Shown: positions 8,425 through 16,596 of the stretch, in pieces
How the letters are laid out: each line of letters starts with the position of its first letter
Position numbering within the stretch: the stretch's first letter is position 1
Assembly (NCBI GenBank): GCA_963721725.1
Contig: CAVRLX010000003.1
Location: 62,001-126,000 of the forward strand
Length of the DNA stretch: 64,000 nt
From: RI-153 sp963721725
Lineage (GTDB): Bacteria; Chloroflexota; Anaerolineae; Caldilineales; Caldilineaceae
Reading direction: 5' to 3'
Translations under genes and position numbers: made by a program
The notes under the pieces: generated by a model
Told to the model about the DNA's origin: nothing
Seen by the model: the letters and a program-made list of their open reading frames with translations, nothing else
The model's database searches: none

Positions 8425-9493
8425 ATGGCGAAAAAATCTCTTGGATATGTCGAATTAGAATGGATCTGCCCCAATTGTAAAAGCCGCAATCCTGGCTCAC
8501 ACGAAAAATGTTCTTCGTGTGGCACACCACAGCCTGCCAATGTTGAGTTCGTGCAGCCTGTCCAAGAGAAGATCATTACCGACAAAGAGAAGGTCGCCGA
8601 TGCCAAAGGCGGTCCCGACATTCAATGTGGCTATTGTGGGGCACGCAACGACGCCAGCGCCACCGTCTGCCGACAGTGCGGTGCGGCCCTGGCCGAGGGC
8701 AAAGCCCGCGCCGCGGGTGCGGTGCTGGGCTTACATCGCAGCGCCCCGGTAGGCAAGATCAAGTGCCCAGCTTGTGGCGCGGAAAACGCCGGGGATGCCC
8801 GCCGCTGTGTACGCTGTGGCGCGGGGCTGGTTCCCGGACCACAGCTAGCAGAGCACGCCGCCGCCGAGTCAAAATCAGCTTCCGGGCGTTTTTTCCTCTT
8901 GGTGGCTGCGGCGATTGTCGGTGTACTGCTGCTTGTGATCTTCCTCTCGCTGCGCACAGAAGAGACCGTGGGCGTAGTCCGATCTGTCAACTGGCAGCGC
9001 ACGATTCAGGTCGAGGCGCTGGTTCCTGTGACCAAATCTGATTGGCTAGAAGAGATCCCGGCAAGTGTTAACGTAGGTCGTTGCGAACTAAAAGTGGCGC
9101 GCACCCAAGATCAACCCGTCCCCGGCGCAGTCGAGGTCTGCGGCACACCCTATACAGTGGATCAGGGTAGCGGCTTTGGCGAAGTGGTGCAGGATTGCCA
9201 GTATCAAGTGATGGAAGATTGGTGCGAATATAAGGTGGATGAGTGGCGCAGTGTGGATTCGCTGATTACGCGCTGGCGATGGCATCAACGCCAGTTGGCC
9301 GCAGCTTAGCTTGGGCACCAACCAGCGTCCCGGCTCGCGTTCAGAGGAATACACAATTACCTTTGAAGCTGACGGTCGTCAATACAGCTACGAAGTCTCC
9401 AGCCCAGAACAAGCCGCCCAGTTCCGCGAAGGAAGCCGCTGGACGCTCTCAGTCAATACATTTAATGCCGTCACAGATGTGGAGCCAAACTGA
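8425..9493 (+). CDS. Zinc-ribbon membrane protein, one-base frameshift
   Basis: The first part has three four-cysteine zinc-ribbon units: CPNCKSRNPGSHEKCSSC, CGYCGARNDASATVCRQC and CPACGAENAGDARRCVRC. A single membrane segment (about 153-173, FFLLVAAAIVGVLLLVIFLS) follows. An extracytoplasmic domain with four further cysteines follows that, in CQYQ and DWCEYKVDEW among others. The frame is lost at about 9265 and regained to give GTNQRPGSRSEEYTITFEAD and a stop at 9493, so the native protein is about 355 residues. Zinc-ribbon plus TM proteins of this kind are common but uncharacterised. Function is unknown; the ribbon may be a docking or regulatory element. Confidence 0.7.
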
Positions 9494-9509
9494 TAGGAAT
9501 GAACGCGCC

Positions 9510-9558
9510 AAAGAAAACGTCCCACAAGCCGGGGGAGTGCTTGTGGGACGTTTTCTTT
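9510..9558. terminator. Bidirectional 20-bp perfect hairpin
   Basis: The arms 9510-9529 and 9539-9558 are exact inverted copies around a G-rich nine-base loop, with A-rich and T-rich ends. It lies between a plus-strand gene and the minus-strand rsmI, so it can terminate transcription from both sides. Confidence 0.88.
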
Positions 9559-9644
9559 GATATGTGCTTATTCTACGCTCGCCATGCCCGCTTCACAATG
9601 GGGGATACCCCTCCCATTTGCATAGGGTTTCCCCTACCCTACAC

Positions 9645-10317
9645 CTACGCCATTCCGCCGATGACAACTATAAACTCCCCTTTGAGCTTTCCCGTTTGGG
9701 CTTGCAACCCAGCCAAGAGTGTGGAAAGTGTGCCTCGCTCCATTGCCTCATAGAGTTTGGTCAGATCGTTCGCCAGCGCCGCCGGCCGATCCCCATAGAC
9801 AGCCAGGGCATCTTCCAAAAAGGCCGCCAACCGATGGGGGCTTTCATAGAAGACCAGTGTATGCGGCGATTGGGCGTCGATCTCCAGAAAACGGCGGCGC
9901 TGCCCGCTCTTGCGCGGCGGAAAGCCCCGGAAGGTGAAACTGTGGATGGGCAGCCCCGACAGCACCACAGCCATGATCAGCCCCACGGGACCGGGGATCA
10001 TCGTCACCGGCAGATCCGCTGCCAGTGCAGCCCGCACCGCCGTAAAGCCAGGATCGGCGATGCCCGGCGTGCCTGCATCGGTGACAATCGCCACCGACTG
10101 CCCAGCCCGTAACAGCCCCAAGATGCGCTCCACGGCGCGGTGTTCGTTGTGTTCGTGGAACGACATCTGCGGCGTTTGGATCTCGAAATGCTGCAACATG
10201 CGTCCGGTTTTGCCGCGTATCCTCGGCGGCGATTATGTCCACACTGCGCAGGGTTTCCAGCGCGCGCAGGGTGATGTCGCCAAGATTGCCAATCGGGGTT
10301 GCCACGAGATAGAGCAA
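9645..10317 (-). CDS. rsmI: 16S rRNA 2'-O-ribose C1402 methyltransferase RsmI, one-base frameshift
   Basis: The N-terminal piece reads LYLVATPIGNLGDITLRALETL and AAEDTR, the signature start of RsmI. After a one-base insertion at about 10214 the frame continues with AIVTDAGTPGIADPG, VTMIPGPVG and VFYESPHRL, all classic SAM-dependent tetrapyrrole-methylase-fold motifs. RsmI methylates C1402 of 16S rRNA in the decoding centre. At about 224 codons it is shorter than the usual 270-290 and lacks the C-terminal extension. The apparent start is TTG at 10317, five bases after the toxin gene stop, with no clear ribosome site. The native 5' end may therefore have been displaced by the toxin-antitoxin module. 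Confidence 0.85.
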
Positions 10318-10322
10318 AACAA

Positions 10323-10583
10323 TTACCGTTCGTAATGAAATCTACACGAAATAATGATGACCATATCCGCTTCAACACCGTACACGACCCGATGCTCGGC
10401 ATCGATTCGCCGTGACCGATCGCCCGCGAGATCAGCTTTGAGCGGCTCTGGTTTTCCGATTCCTTCGAAAGGAGTACGTGTGGTGTCACGGATTAGATCG
10501 TTAATTCGCTTGAGCAACCGCCGATTTTTGGTTTGAAACCAGAGGTAGTCTTCCCAAGCGGCCTCTGTAAACACTACTTTCAT
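10323..10583 (-). CDS. yoeB: YoeB-type mRNA interferase toxin
   Basis: The protein has 86 residues with the RelE/YoeB fold. Residues E46, R65, H83 and Y84 fall at the numbers of the catalytic residues in E. coli YoeB. The usual C-terminal CRFHY is present, but two extra residues (ER) follow it. YoeB cleaves mRNA in the ribosomal A site and is neutralised by YefM. The start codon overlaps the antitoxin stop by four bases, the normal translational coupling in this module. rsmI follows almost immediately. Confidence 0.95.
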   Translation of the reverse strand: MKVVFTEAAWEDYLWFQTKNRRLLKRINDLIRDTTRTPFEGIGKPEPLKADLAGDRSRRIDAEHRVVYGVEADMVIIISCRFHYER

Positions 10584-10834
10584 GGTTCGAGTAGATCTTG
10601 CTCCGTTGCTTTGCCTGCTTTTGCTTCCGCAATTGAACGGCGGAGGTGTTCAGCATTGGCCGGACTTGAAAGCAAATAGGCTGTTTCTTGCCATGCGTTG
10701 AATTCTGCCACCGATATCATGACAACCTGTGCGCCATTTTCGGCACGCACAAAGGTAGGCTCAGAATCGGCTATGATTTGGGTAATTAAGGTATCTAAGT
10801 TCTGCTTTGCTTCTTCCACCGTAATCGTTTGCAT
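10580..10834 (-). CDS. yefM: YefM/Phd-type antitoxin
   Basis: The protein has 84 residues beginning MQTITVEEAKQNLDTLI, with a Phd/YefM dimerisation and DNA-binding region (AENGAQVVMISVAEFNAWQETAYLL) and a C-terminal toxin-binding tail. It overlaps yoeB by four bases. I used the ATG at 10834 because the Phd consensus starts there; the upstream in-frame extension runs into a palindromic repeat. Phd-family antitoxins repress their own promoter, and the palindrome at 10850-10917 would be the obvious region to contain it. Confidence 0.93.
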   Translation of the reverse strand: MQTITVEEAKQNLDTLITQIIADSEPTFVRAENGAQVVMISVAEFNAWQETAYLLSSPANAEHLRRSIAEAKAGKATEQDLLEP

Positions 10835-10849
10835 GATTAGCTCTCTATC

Positions 10850-10917
10850 TATACTCCGCAGCAGCACAAGATCATTTTCTAAACAGCAGAAAATGTCCTT
10901 TGTGGTGCTGCAGAGTA
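10850..10917. repeat. Palindromic element with inner hairpin upstream of yefM
   Basis: The outer arms TATACTCCGCAGCAGCACA and TGTGGTGCTGCAGAGTATA (right arm ends about 10917) pair with a few mismatches. The inner arms CATTTTCT (10873-10880) and AGAAAATG (10888-10895) pair perfectly. It shares its outer arm with the repeats at 1504-1551 and 43889-43915. It covers the likely promoter region of the toxin-antitoxin operon. Confidence 0.65.
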
Positions 10918-10971
10918 TATAAGCACCGACACAGAGGGAAGGTCCTGCTTCTTGAAAAATGGCATTGTCTA

Positions 10972-11661
10972 CTATGCTGTCTGGCGCGCCTTCTTCTTGG
11001 CAACCAAGAACTTCTTGGCAAGGTCCACACTCACGGCGGCATCGCGGCCATAGACATCGGCCCCCACATCTTTGGCAAAGTTCTCGGTGACCGGCGCGCC
11101 GCCCACCATGACATAGACCTGATCGCGCAGGCCCTCTTCGCCCAGCGTGTCGATCACCACTTTCATGTAAGGCATGGTCGTGGTCAGCAGCGCGCTCATG
11201 CCCAAAATATCAGGCTTATGCGTAAGAATCGCATCCATGAACATCTCCACATCCACGTTGATGCCCAGGTTGATCACTTCCAACCCCGCGCCTTCCATCA
11301 TCATGGCAACGAGGTTTTTGCCGATGTCGTGGATGTCGCCCTTCACCGTGCCGATTACCATCTTGCCAATCTGTTCGGCCCCGGTCTCGGTGAGCAGAGG
11401 GCGCAGGATCTCCATGCCGCCCTTCATGGCGTTAGCCGCCATCAACACTTCGGGCACAAAAAGAATGCCATCTCGGAAGTCCACGCCCACAATATCCATG
11501 CCCGCCACCAAGCCACTGTCCAGGATATCCTGGGGCGAATAGCCACGCGCCAGCGCCTCATTGGTTTGGGCCACAATTTCTTCGCGCAGTCCATCATATA
11601 GATCATCTTGCATCTGCAAGAAGAGATCTTCATCACTGAGATCAGAAAAATCAAACTCCAT
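10972..11661 (-). CDS. Corrinoid (B12-binding) methyltransferase protein, MttC/MtbC-like
   Basis: The protein has 229 residues in two domains. The helical B12-binding cap (about 10-95) has the family's ILDSGLVAGMDIVG and FVPEVLMAANAMKGG. The Rossmann-like cobalamin domain has the cobalt-ligand motif GDIHDIGKN with His111. These proteins carry a methyl group on the cobalt between a substrate-specific methyltransferase and a methyl acceptor enzyme. No MttB-type methyltransferase or reductive activase is in the window, so the substrate is unknown. The start at 11661 has GGAGAG four bases upstream and is preferred over an ATG four codons earlier. The upstream PLP enzyme on the same strand may be cotranscribed. 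Confidence 0.92.
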   Translation of the reverse strand: MEFDFSDLSDEDLFLQMQDDLYDGLREEIVAQTNEALARGYSPQDILDSGLVAGMDIVGVDFRDGILFVPEVLMAANAMKGGMEILRPLLTETGAEQIGKMVIGTVKGDIHDIGKNLVAMMMEGAGLEVINLGINVDVEMFMDAILTHKPDILGMSALLTTTMPYMKVVIDTLGEEGLRDQVYVMVGGAPVTENFAKDVGADVYGRDAAVSVDLAKKFLVAKKKARQTA

Positions 11662-11775
11662 AACACTCTCCATTGATCAAAAAAGTTTTACACATCGTAA
11701 CATAAAAAAGGGAGTGAGAGATGAAGAGATGGGGAGATTTTGACAATCTATCTCCTAATCTCCTAATCGAAAATC

Positions 11776-12930
11776 TCAAATCCCCCGGCTCTCCATATAC
11801 GCTTCCATCGCGCCAAAGAGCCGATCCAGATCGCGCTCGCGCACCTCGCCCATGTGGGCAATGCGGAAGGCTTTGCCCTTGGTATCACCATAGCCGTCGG
11901 AGATCTCCATTTCATACGTCTGGAGATAGCGGTTGAGATCGTCAATGTCCAGGCCGCGCGTATTTTCCACCGTGGTCACTGTGGGCGAGCTAAAGCCCTC
12001 CTCGGCCATCAAGTTAAACTCGTTCTCCAGCGCCCATTGTCGTGTGCGCGCCGCCAAATGATGGTGTCGCGCAAAGCGTGCGTCCAACCCTTCGGCAAAA
12101 ATGATGTCAAGTTGCACACTCAAGGCACGCATCAACGAAATCGCCGGCGTGGCGGGCGTGGTGCTGCGCGTCAGATATTTGTCTAAATTCAAAAAGTCGA
12201 GATACCAACCGCGCCCGGTGACGCTCTTGGCGCGGGCCAACGTGCGATCGCTCACAGCGGCAAAGGCCAGCCCCGGCGGCACAGCCAGCGCCTTCTGTGC
12301 CGAGGTCAGGCAGACGTCCAGCCCCCACTCGTCAACCGGAATGCGGGTTCCGCCAAACGACGAAACCGCGTCCACCAAGATCAGTGTATCCGGGCTGGTC
12401 TGGCGCACGGCCGCGGCGATCTCGCCCACAGGGCTGGTAACGCCGGTGCTGGTTTCGTTGTGGACCACGGTGATCGCATCTACCGGGCCAGTGGCGAGCG
12501 CGCTTTCCAGGGCATTGACGACCTGTTCTGGCTTCACCGCCGTACACCAGGGCAGATCAACCTTGATGGCCTCTTTATCGCAGCCCGCCGAGACCTGATG
12601 CCAGCGTTGGCTAAATGCGCCGTTGATAAAGTTGATCACACGCCCGTGCACGCTGTTGCGGATGGCGGCCTCTTGCATGGCCGAGCCGGTGGCAGCCAGG
12701 ACATAGACCCGCGACTGTGTAAAGTAGAGTTGCTTCATCTGCTCCTGAATTTTGGCAAAGAGTGCTTCAAATTCATCGGTGCGGTGGCCGATCATGGGGG
12801 CCGTCTGGGCAGCCAACACTTGGGGCAAAACATCGGTGGGGCCAGGGATAAACAAACGATGCGGCGGTTTCTGCGACAGATCCACAGCAGTGTGGGTGCG
12901 TTCCAACAGGGTTAGGCTTTCCATTGTCAT
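11776..12930 (-). CDS. Class V PLP aminotransferase (alanine/serine-glyoxylate type)
   Basis: The protein has 384 residues and starts with RLFIPGPTDVLPQVL, the substrate-loop signature of the alanine-glyoxylate/serine-pyruvate aminotransferase group. VVHNETSTGV and VDAVSSFGG hold the cofactor-contact residues, and the PLP lysine is in TSAQKALAVPPG. Family enzymes transfer amino groups among alanine, serine, aspartate and glyoxylate or pyruvate; some make 2-aminoethylphosphonate-type products. AAAGG lies eight bases before ATG 12930. The gene precedes the corrinoid protein by 114 bases in the same direction, which hints at a shared one-carbon or methylamine role, though this is only an inference. 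Confidence 0.88.
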   Translation of the reverse strand: MTMESLTLLERTHTAVDLSQKPPHRLFIPGPTDVLPQVLAAQTAPMIGHRTDEFEALFAKIQEQMKQLYFTQSRVYVLAATGSAMQEAAIRNSVHGRVINFINGAFSQRWHQVSAGCDKEAIKVDLPWCTAVKPEQVVNALESALATGPVDAITVVHNETSTGVTSPVGEIAAAVRQTSPDTLILVDAVSSFGGTRIPVDEWGLDVCLTSAQKALAVPPGLAFAAVSDRTLARAKSVTGRGWYLDFLNLDKYLTRSTTPATPAISLMRALSVQLDIIFAEGLDARFARHHHLAARTRQWALENEFNLMAEEGFSSPTVTTVENTRGLDIDDLNRYLQTYEMEISDGYGDTKGKAFRIAHMGEVRERDLDRLFGAMEAYMESRGI

Positions 12931-13133
12931 GTTATTAACCTTTCAATCAAAAAGAACGGGTAACAAAAGCCGGATTGGGGAGACCTCCCCTCGTTGGCAA
13001 TCGCATTTAGTATATCGGCAATTTACGATTTTGCCCACAAAACAGGGGGACAGGATCGCTAAAATTCCCATTCGACCGGCAATGGTGTAGGATCGAACCC
13101 ATTGGATTCACTATTGAACAAGAGAGCATCTGC

Positions 13134-14338
13134 ATGACCCAATCCACCCTCACCCGCAACGCCAATCGCCAACAAGTTTCAGGTCTCGTCATTGCGTTGG
13201 CGTTCGCCTCATTTATCGTGCTTGGATTCCCCGCTGGCCTATCGGGCATTGCCTGGCCCTCCATTCGCAAAACCTTTGGCCTGGCCCAAGATAGCGTGGG
13301 CGCGCTGCTGCTGGCCGCGCAGATCGGCTACATCACTTCCAGTTTCCTCAGCGGCTGGTTCACCACCCGCTTTGGCAATGGTCAACTCTTGGTGATAGGG
13401 GCGAGCGCGGCAACGCTTGGCCTGTTGGGCTACGCCGTCGCCCCTGTGTGGGCGCTAATGGTCGCAGTTGGGGTGTTGGTTGGCTTTGGGGGGGCGCGCT
13501 GGATGCCGCCATGAACGCCTTTTTCGCCATGAACTTTGGTCCGCGTCTGATGAACTGGCTCCACGCCTGCTTTGGCATCGGCTCCACGATTGCGCCCTTT
13601 TTGCTCACAGCGCTGCTGGTGGGCGGCTATTCGTGGCGCTGGGGCTACGGGATCGGCGCAGCCGGCGCGCTGCTGATCACCGTAGCCTTTGTGATGACGC
13701 TACCCCGATGGCGCACGCAGGATGGCGACGAGACCGAAGACGGCGTGGAAACTCCCTCCACGCGTCCCCAAAAGGCGGCTTCTGCGCTGGATGTGGCGTT
13801 GGGCATCGGCATCTTTTTCTGCATGGCCGGGCTGGAGATGAGCGCCGGGCAGTGGAGCTTTGCCCTGTTCACCGAGAGCCGGGGCATTGATCTGGCGACG
13901 GCGGGCTTTTGGTCCAGTTTCTATCGGGCCAGCTTTACGATTGGGCGTATTATCTTTGGCCTCTTTGGTAACCATATTCCCGTACTGCTCGCCCTGCGCG
14001 CAGGCATGATCGGCATGGTGGTGGCAGCGCTGATGATCGGCTGGCAAGGTGCGCCCATAATCAGTTTCCTGGGGCTGGCACTCATGGGCTTTGCCCTAGC
14101 GCCGCTCTTTCCCCTGCTAATGACGGCTACGCCACAGCGCCTGGGTCGCCGCCGGGCGGCCAAAGTGATTGGCTATCAAGTGGCCGCGGCCAGCCTGGGC
14201 ATCGCCTTCATGCCAGGGTTGGCAGGCATTCTGGCCGAGCGCATCTCGTTGGAGATCACCGGGCCGTTCTTGGTGGCTGTCGCTCTCATCATGTTTCTGC
14301 TCCACGAATGGCTCCAATATCGGCAGCCGTTGCGATAA
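13134..14338 (+). CDS. MFS transporter, one-base frameshift in a G-run
   Basis: Both pieces together give about 401 residues and twelve hydrophobic segments, the normal size for a major facilitator. The N-terminal part has AQIGYITSSFLSGWFTTRFGNG, the loop 2-3 motif. The frame breaks in a run of seven G at 13487-13494. One added G gives VLVGFGGGALDAAMNAFFAMNFG and continues without a gap. It resembles the FucP/sugar-porter-like branch of small-solute MFS proteins, but the substrate cannot be assigned. It stands alone between divergent and convergent neighbours, and a strong hairpin terminator follows. Confidence 0.85.
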
Positions 14339-14345
14339 ATACCAT

Positions 14346-14382
14346 TATCCAGGTGCGTCGCACCCTAGACCTGTGGCGTTAC
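14346..14382. repeat. Dispersed element R1, right half
   Basis: Only CAGGTGCGTCGCACCCTAG, then ACCTGT and GGCGTTAC, is present, corresponding to the right end of the full element. It directly abuts the terminator hairpin of another repeat family. Confidence 0.65.
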
Positions 14383-14422
14383 AAAAAACCTGCCAGGTTT
14401 TCTGAAACCTGGCAGGTTTTTT
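14383..14422. terminator. Bidirectional 18-bp hairpin (CCTGCCAGGTTT family)
   Basis: The arms 14383-14400 and 14405-14422 pair perfectly around TCTG, with six A before and six T after. It lies between the convergent MFS and sulfurtransferase genes and should terminate both. Relatives are at 39415-39449, 43681-43705 and 48141-48174. Confidence 0.85.
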
Positions 14423-14440
14423 GTTGATACCGCGCCAATC

Positions 14441-15295
14441 CTACTTCTCAATTGGCAAGCCGACCGCATTGCCCCATTCGGTCCACGACCCGTCGTAGTT
14501 GCGCACCTTGTCATACCCCAACAGATAGGTGAGCACGAACCACGAATGGCTGCTGCGCTCGCCAATCCGGCAATAGGCCACTACGTCGTCGCTGGACTTT
14601 AGCCCCTGTTCGCCCTCATAGATCTTGCGCAGATCCTCAGCGCTCTTGAAGGTGCCATCTTCATTGGCGGCGCGTGCCCACGGCACGTTGCGCGCGCCCT
14701 TGATGTGACCGCCACGCAGCGCGCCTTCTTGGGGATAGTTTGCCATGTGCAGCAGTTCGCCCTTATATTCGGCGGGGCTGCGCACGTCCACCAGCGGCTT
14801 GCCGGCTTCCTGATGCTTGAGTACATCGCCACGGAAGGCGCGGATGGCGCTGTCGTTGCGATCTTTGGCTTTGTATTGGGTGGCCTCCGCCTGTGGCACT
14901 TCGCGTGTCAATTCGCGGCCTTCGTCGGTCCACTTTTGGCGTCCGCCGTTCATTACTTTGGCGTTGGTGTGTCCGAAAAGTTGGAAGACCCAAAAAGCAT
15001 ACGTAGCCCACCAGTTGCTCTTGTCGCCATAGAAAACCACAGTGGTGTCGTTGCTGATGCCCAAGCGGCTCAGCAATTTCTCGAAGGCTTCTTTGCTGAT
15101 GTAGTCGCGCACCAGCGGATCGTTGAGATCTTGCTGCCAATCCACTTTCAGCGCGCCGGGAATGTGGCCGGTGTCATAGAGCAGCGCGTCTTCGTTGGAT
15201 TCGAGCAGGCGCACGTTGGCATCGTCCTTGTGCTGAGCGACCCAATCGGTGCTGACGAGAGCGTCGGGGTGAGCATAGCCGTTATTTTCTGCCAT
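14441..15295 (-). CDS. sseA: Thiosulfate/3-mercaptopyruvate sulfurtransferase (tandem rhodanese)
   Basis: The protein has 284 residues with two rhodanese domains. The first is inactive-type (about 12-130, with HIPGALKVDW). The second has DVRSPAEYKGE, GHIKGARNVPW and the active cysteine C242 in VAYCRIGERSSHSW. The CRIGERS loop is typical of thiosulfate:cyanide sulfurtransferases of actinobacterial and Chloroflexota type. It transfers sulfane sulfur to cyanide or thiols in the cytosol. ATG 15295 has AAGGAG seven bases upstream; a longer frame is rejected for lack of conserved sequence. It is a single-gene unit. Confidence 0.92.
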   Translation of the reverse strand: MAENNGYAHPDALVSTDWVAQHKDDANVRLLESNEDALLYDTGHIPGALKVDWQQDLNDPLVRDYISKEAFEKLLSRLGISNDTTVVFYGDKSNWWATYAFWVFQLFGHTNAKVMNGGRQKWTDEGRELTREVPQAEATQYKAKDRNDSAIRAFRGDVLKHQEAGKPLVDVRSPAEYKGELLHMANYPQEGALRGGHIKGARNVPWARAANEDGTFKSAEDLRKIYEGEQGLKSSDDVVAYCRIGERSSHSWFVLTYLLGYDKVRNYDGSWTEWGNAVGLPIEK

Positions 15296-15558
15296 GATGT
15301 TTCTCCTTGTGAATACGTGAAAAAAGTGAGGTAACGAAAGGGAAATAGACAATATCCGAAAGTTGCCCAGGCACGAGTCGCCAAATGGCGGCCTGTCAAC
15401 GCCGAATCGAGTGTAGTACACCACTCGCCTTTCTCGATTTTTGGGCAAGCGAATAGAAGACAACCGATCAGTACAGGCGTACCAAAGCGGCCAAATTCGA
15501 TTGCGTTAAAACACAGTTTAGTGAAAAAAAGAAGTGAGAAAGGGTGTGGCGCGGTGAA

Positions 15559-15672
15559 TTAACAGCAACAACAGGAGGAGCAACAGGTACAGGAGCAAGC
15601 CGAGGGGATGGATACAATCGCAGGGGTAATACGACGAGATGGCTTCCAATATGTCTGTCTTTGTGTACGCAT
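15559..15672 (-). CDS. Small peptide with cysteine-packed C-terminus (RiPP precursor-like)
   Basis: This 37-codon gene starts at ATG 15672 with AAAGGAG six bases upstream, as good a ribosome site as its neighbours have. The first 20 residues are basic and polar with no hydrophobic core. After IVSIPSA the last 13 residues are CSCTCCSSCCCC preceded by A, giving eight Cys and four Ser/Thr. Such Cys/Ser/Thr-only tails behind a leader are typical of thiazole/oxazole-modified or thiopeptide-type precursors. No YcaO cyclodehydratase, dehydrogenase or lanthionine synthase is in the window, so it would be an orphan precursor. A metal-binding peptide, or chance, remains possible. The frame also extends upstream without a ribosome site. 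Confidence 0.5.
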   Translation of the reverse strand: MRTQRQTYWKPSRRITPAIVSIPSACSCTCCSSCCCC

Positions 15673-15812
15673 TCTGCGCTCCTTTATCCAACAATCAGAG
15701 TGGAACTGTGCCGAAGAAGATTTTTCGGCACAAGCAAGGCGGCACAGGGCAACCTTGTAGGGTTCAAGTATAGCCACGGCGGGAGGGGCTGTCAAATCAG
15801 GGGGCATAAACA

Positions 15813-15853
15813 TGCTTCGTGGTGCGTGTTTTCGGCCCACGCACCACGAAGCA
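15813..15853. terminator. 16-bp perfect hairpin upstream of peptide gene and after SRAP gene
   Basis: The arms 15813-15828 and 15838-15853 (TGCTTCGTGGTGCGTG and its complement) pair around a nine-base loop. It sits ten bases beyond the stop of the minus-strand SRAP gene and could end that transcript, isolating the small peptide gene. No long T-run follows. Confidence 0.55.
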
Positions 15854-15862
15854 CGAACACGA

Positions 15863-16531
15863 CTATGCCAACGGCAAGATACAGCTCGGATCTTCGTTTC
15901 TGGGATTATTGACCAATGTCGAAACAGGATAAGCGTTCATGGGGTCCGCCGGGAAAGGGCGCAGCAGATGGCGCAACATATCGGACTTTTTCACGTCGGC
16001 GGTGAGCCACTCGTCAAAATCGTCGGGATGCAGAATCACCGGCATCCGGTTGTGCAGGGTCGCCATGAGATCGTTCGGCTCGGTGGTCAGGATTGTACAC
16101 GATTCGATCTCCGAACCGTCTCGCTCCCAGTGTTCCCACAGGCCGGCAAAGCCAAATGGCCCGCCGTCGGCCATGCCGATGAAATAAGGTTGCTTGCCGC
16201 CCGCCTGCTTTTGCCACTCGTAAAAACCATCCGCCGGCACAATACAACGGCGATATTTGAAGGCGGCGCGAAACGATGGTTTCTCGGCAGCGGTCTCGGC
16301 GCGGGCGTTGATCATGCGGCTGCCAATCGACGGATCATCGGCCCACGACGGAATCAGGCCCCAGTTAAAGAAGGTCAATTCGCGCCGATCTGCGCCGGGA
16401 TTGATACGCACGGCGGCGATGGGCTGCGTAGGCGCAATGTTGTAGCGCGGGGCCAATATGGGCACACTCGGCAGGTCAAAGAGCGAGGCAATCTCCTCGC
16501 CAGGGGTTTGTAGGGTGAATCGTCCACACAT
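15863..16531 (-). CDS. yedK: SRAP (YedK/HMCES) abasic-site protein
   Basis: The protein has 222 residues beginning MCGRF, so Cys2 becomes the catalytic N-terminal residue after Met removal. RYNIAPTQPIAAV, MINARAET, GFYEWQK and LHNRMPVIL carry the remaining signature residues (Asn, Glu, His). SRAP proteins crosslink covalently to abasic sites in single-stranded DNA, shielding them during replication. The length is usual for the bacterial form. It is monocistronic on the minus strand; there is no adjacent SOS gene and no LexA box that I can see. Confidence 0.95.
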   Translation of the reverse strand: MCGRFTLQTPGEEIASLFDLPSVPILAPRYNIAPTQPIAAVRINPGADRRELTFFNWGLIPSWADDPSIGSRMINARAETAAEKPSFRAAFKYRRCIVPADGFYEWQKQAGGKQPYFIGMADGGPFGFAGLWEHWERDGSEIESCTILTTEPNDLMATLHNRMPVILHPDDFDEWLTADVKKSDMLRHLLRPFPADPMNAYPVSTLVNNPRNEDPSCILPLA

Positions 16532-16596
16532 GGGTTACCTCCTAGAACATTTGAGCGACGACAGTCCCCTAGTCTACCCGAAAAAAGGCATTTACG

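Noticed and set aside
10323..10834. Possible RelBE or HigBA instead of YefM-YoeB
   Set aside because: The toxin has E46, R65, H83 and Y84 at YoeB numbering and the antitoxin has the Phd/YefM start.
10850..10971. Cobalamin riboswitch near the corrinoid gene
   Set aside because: No B12-box motif (GCCACTG) is present near the gene start, and the palindrome lies downstream of the corrinoid gene and upstream of yefM.
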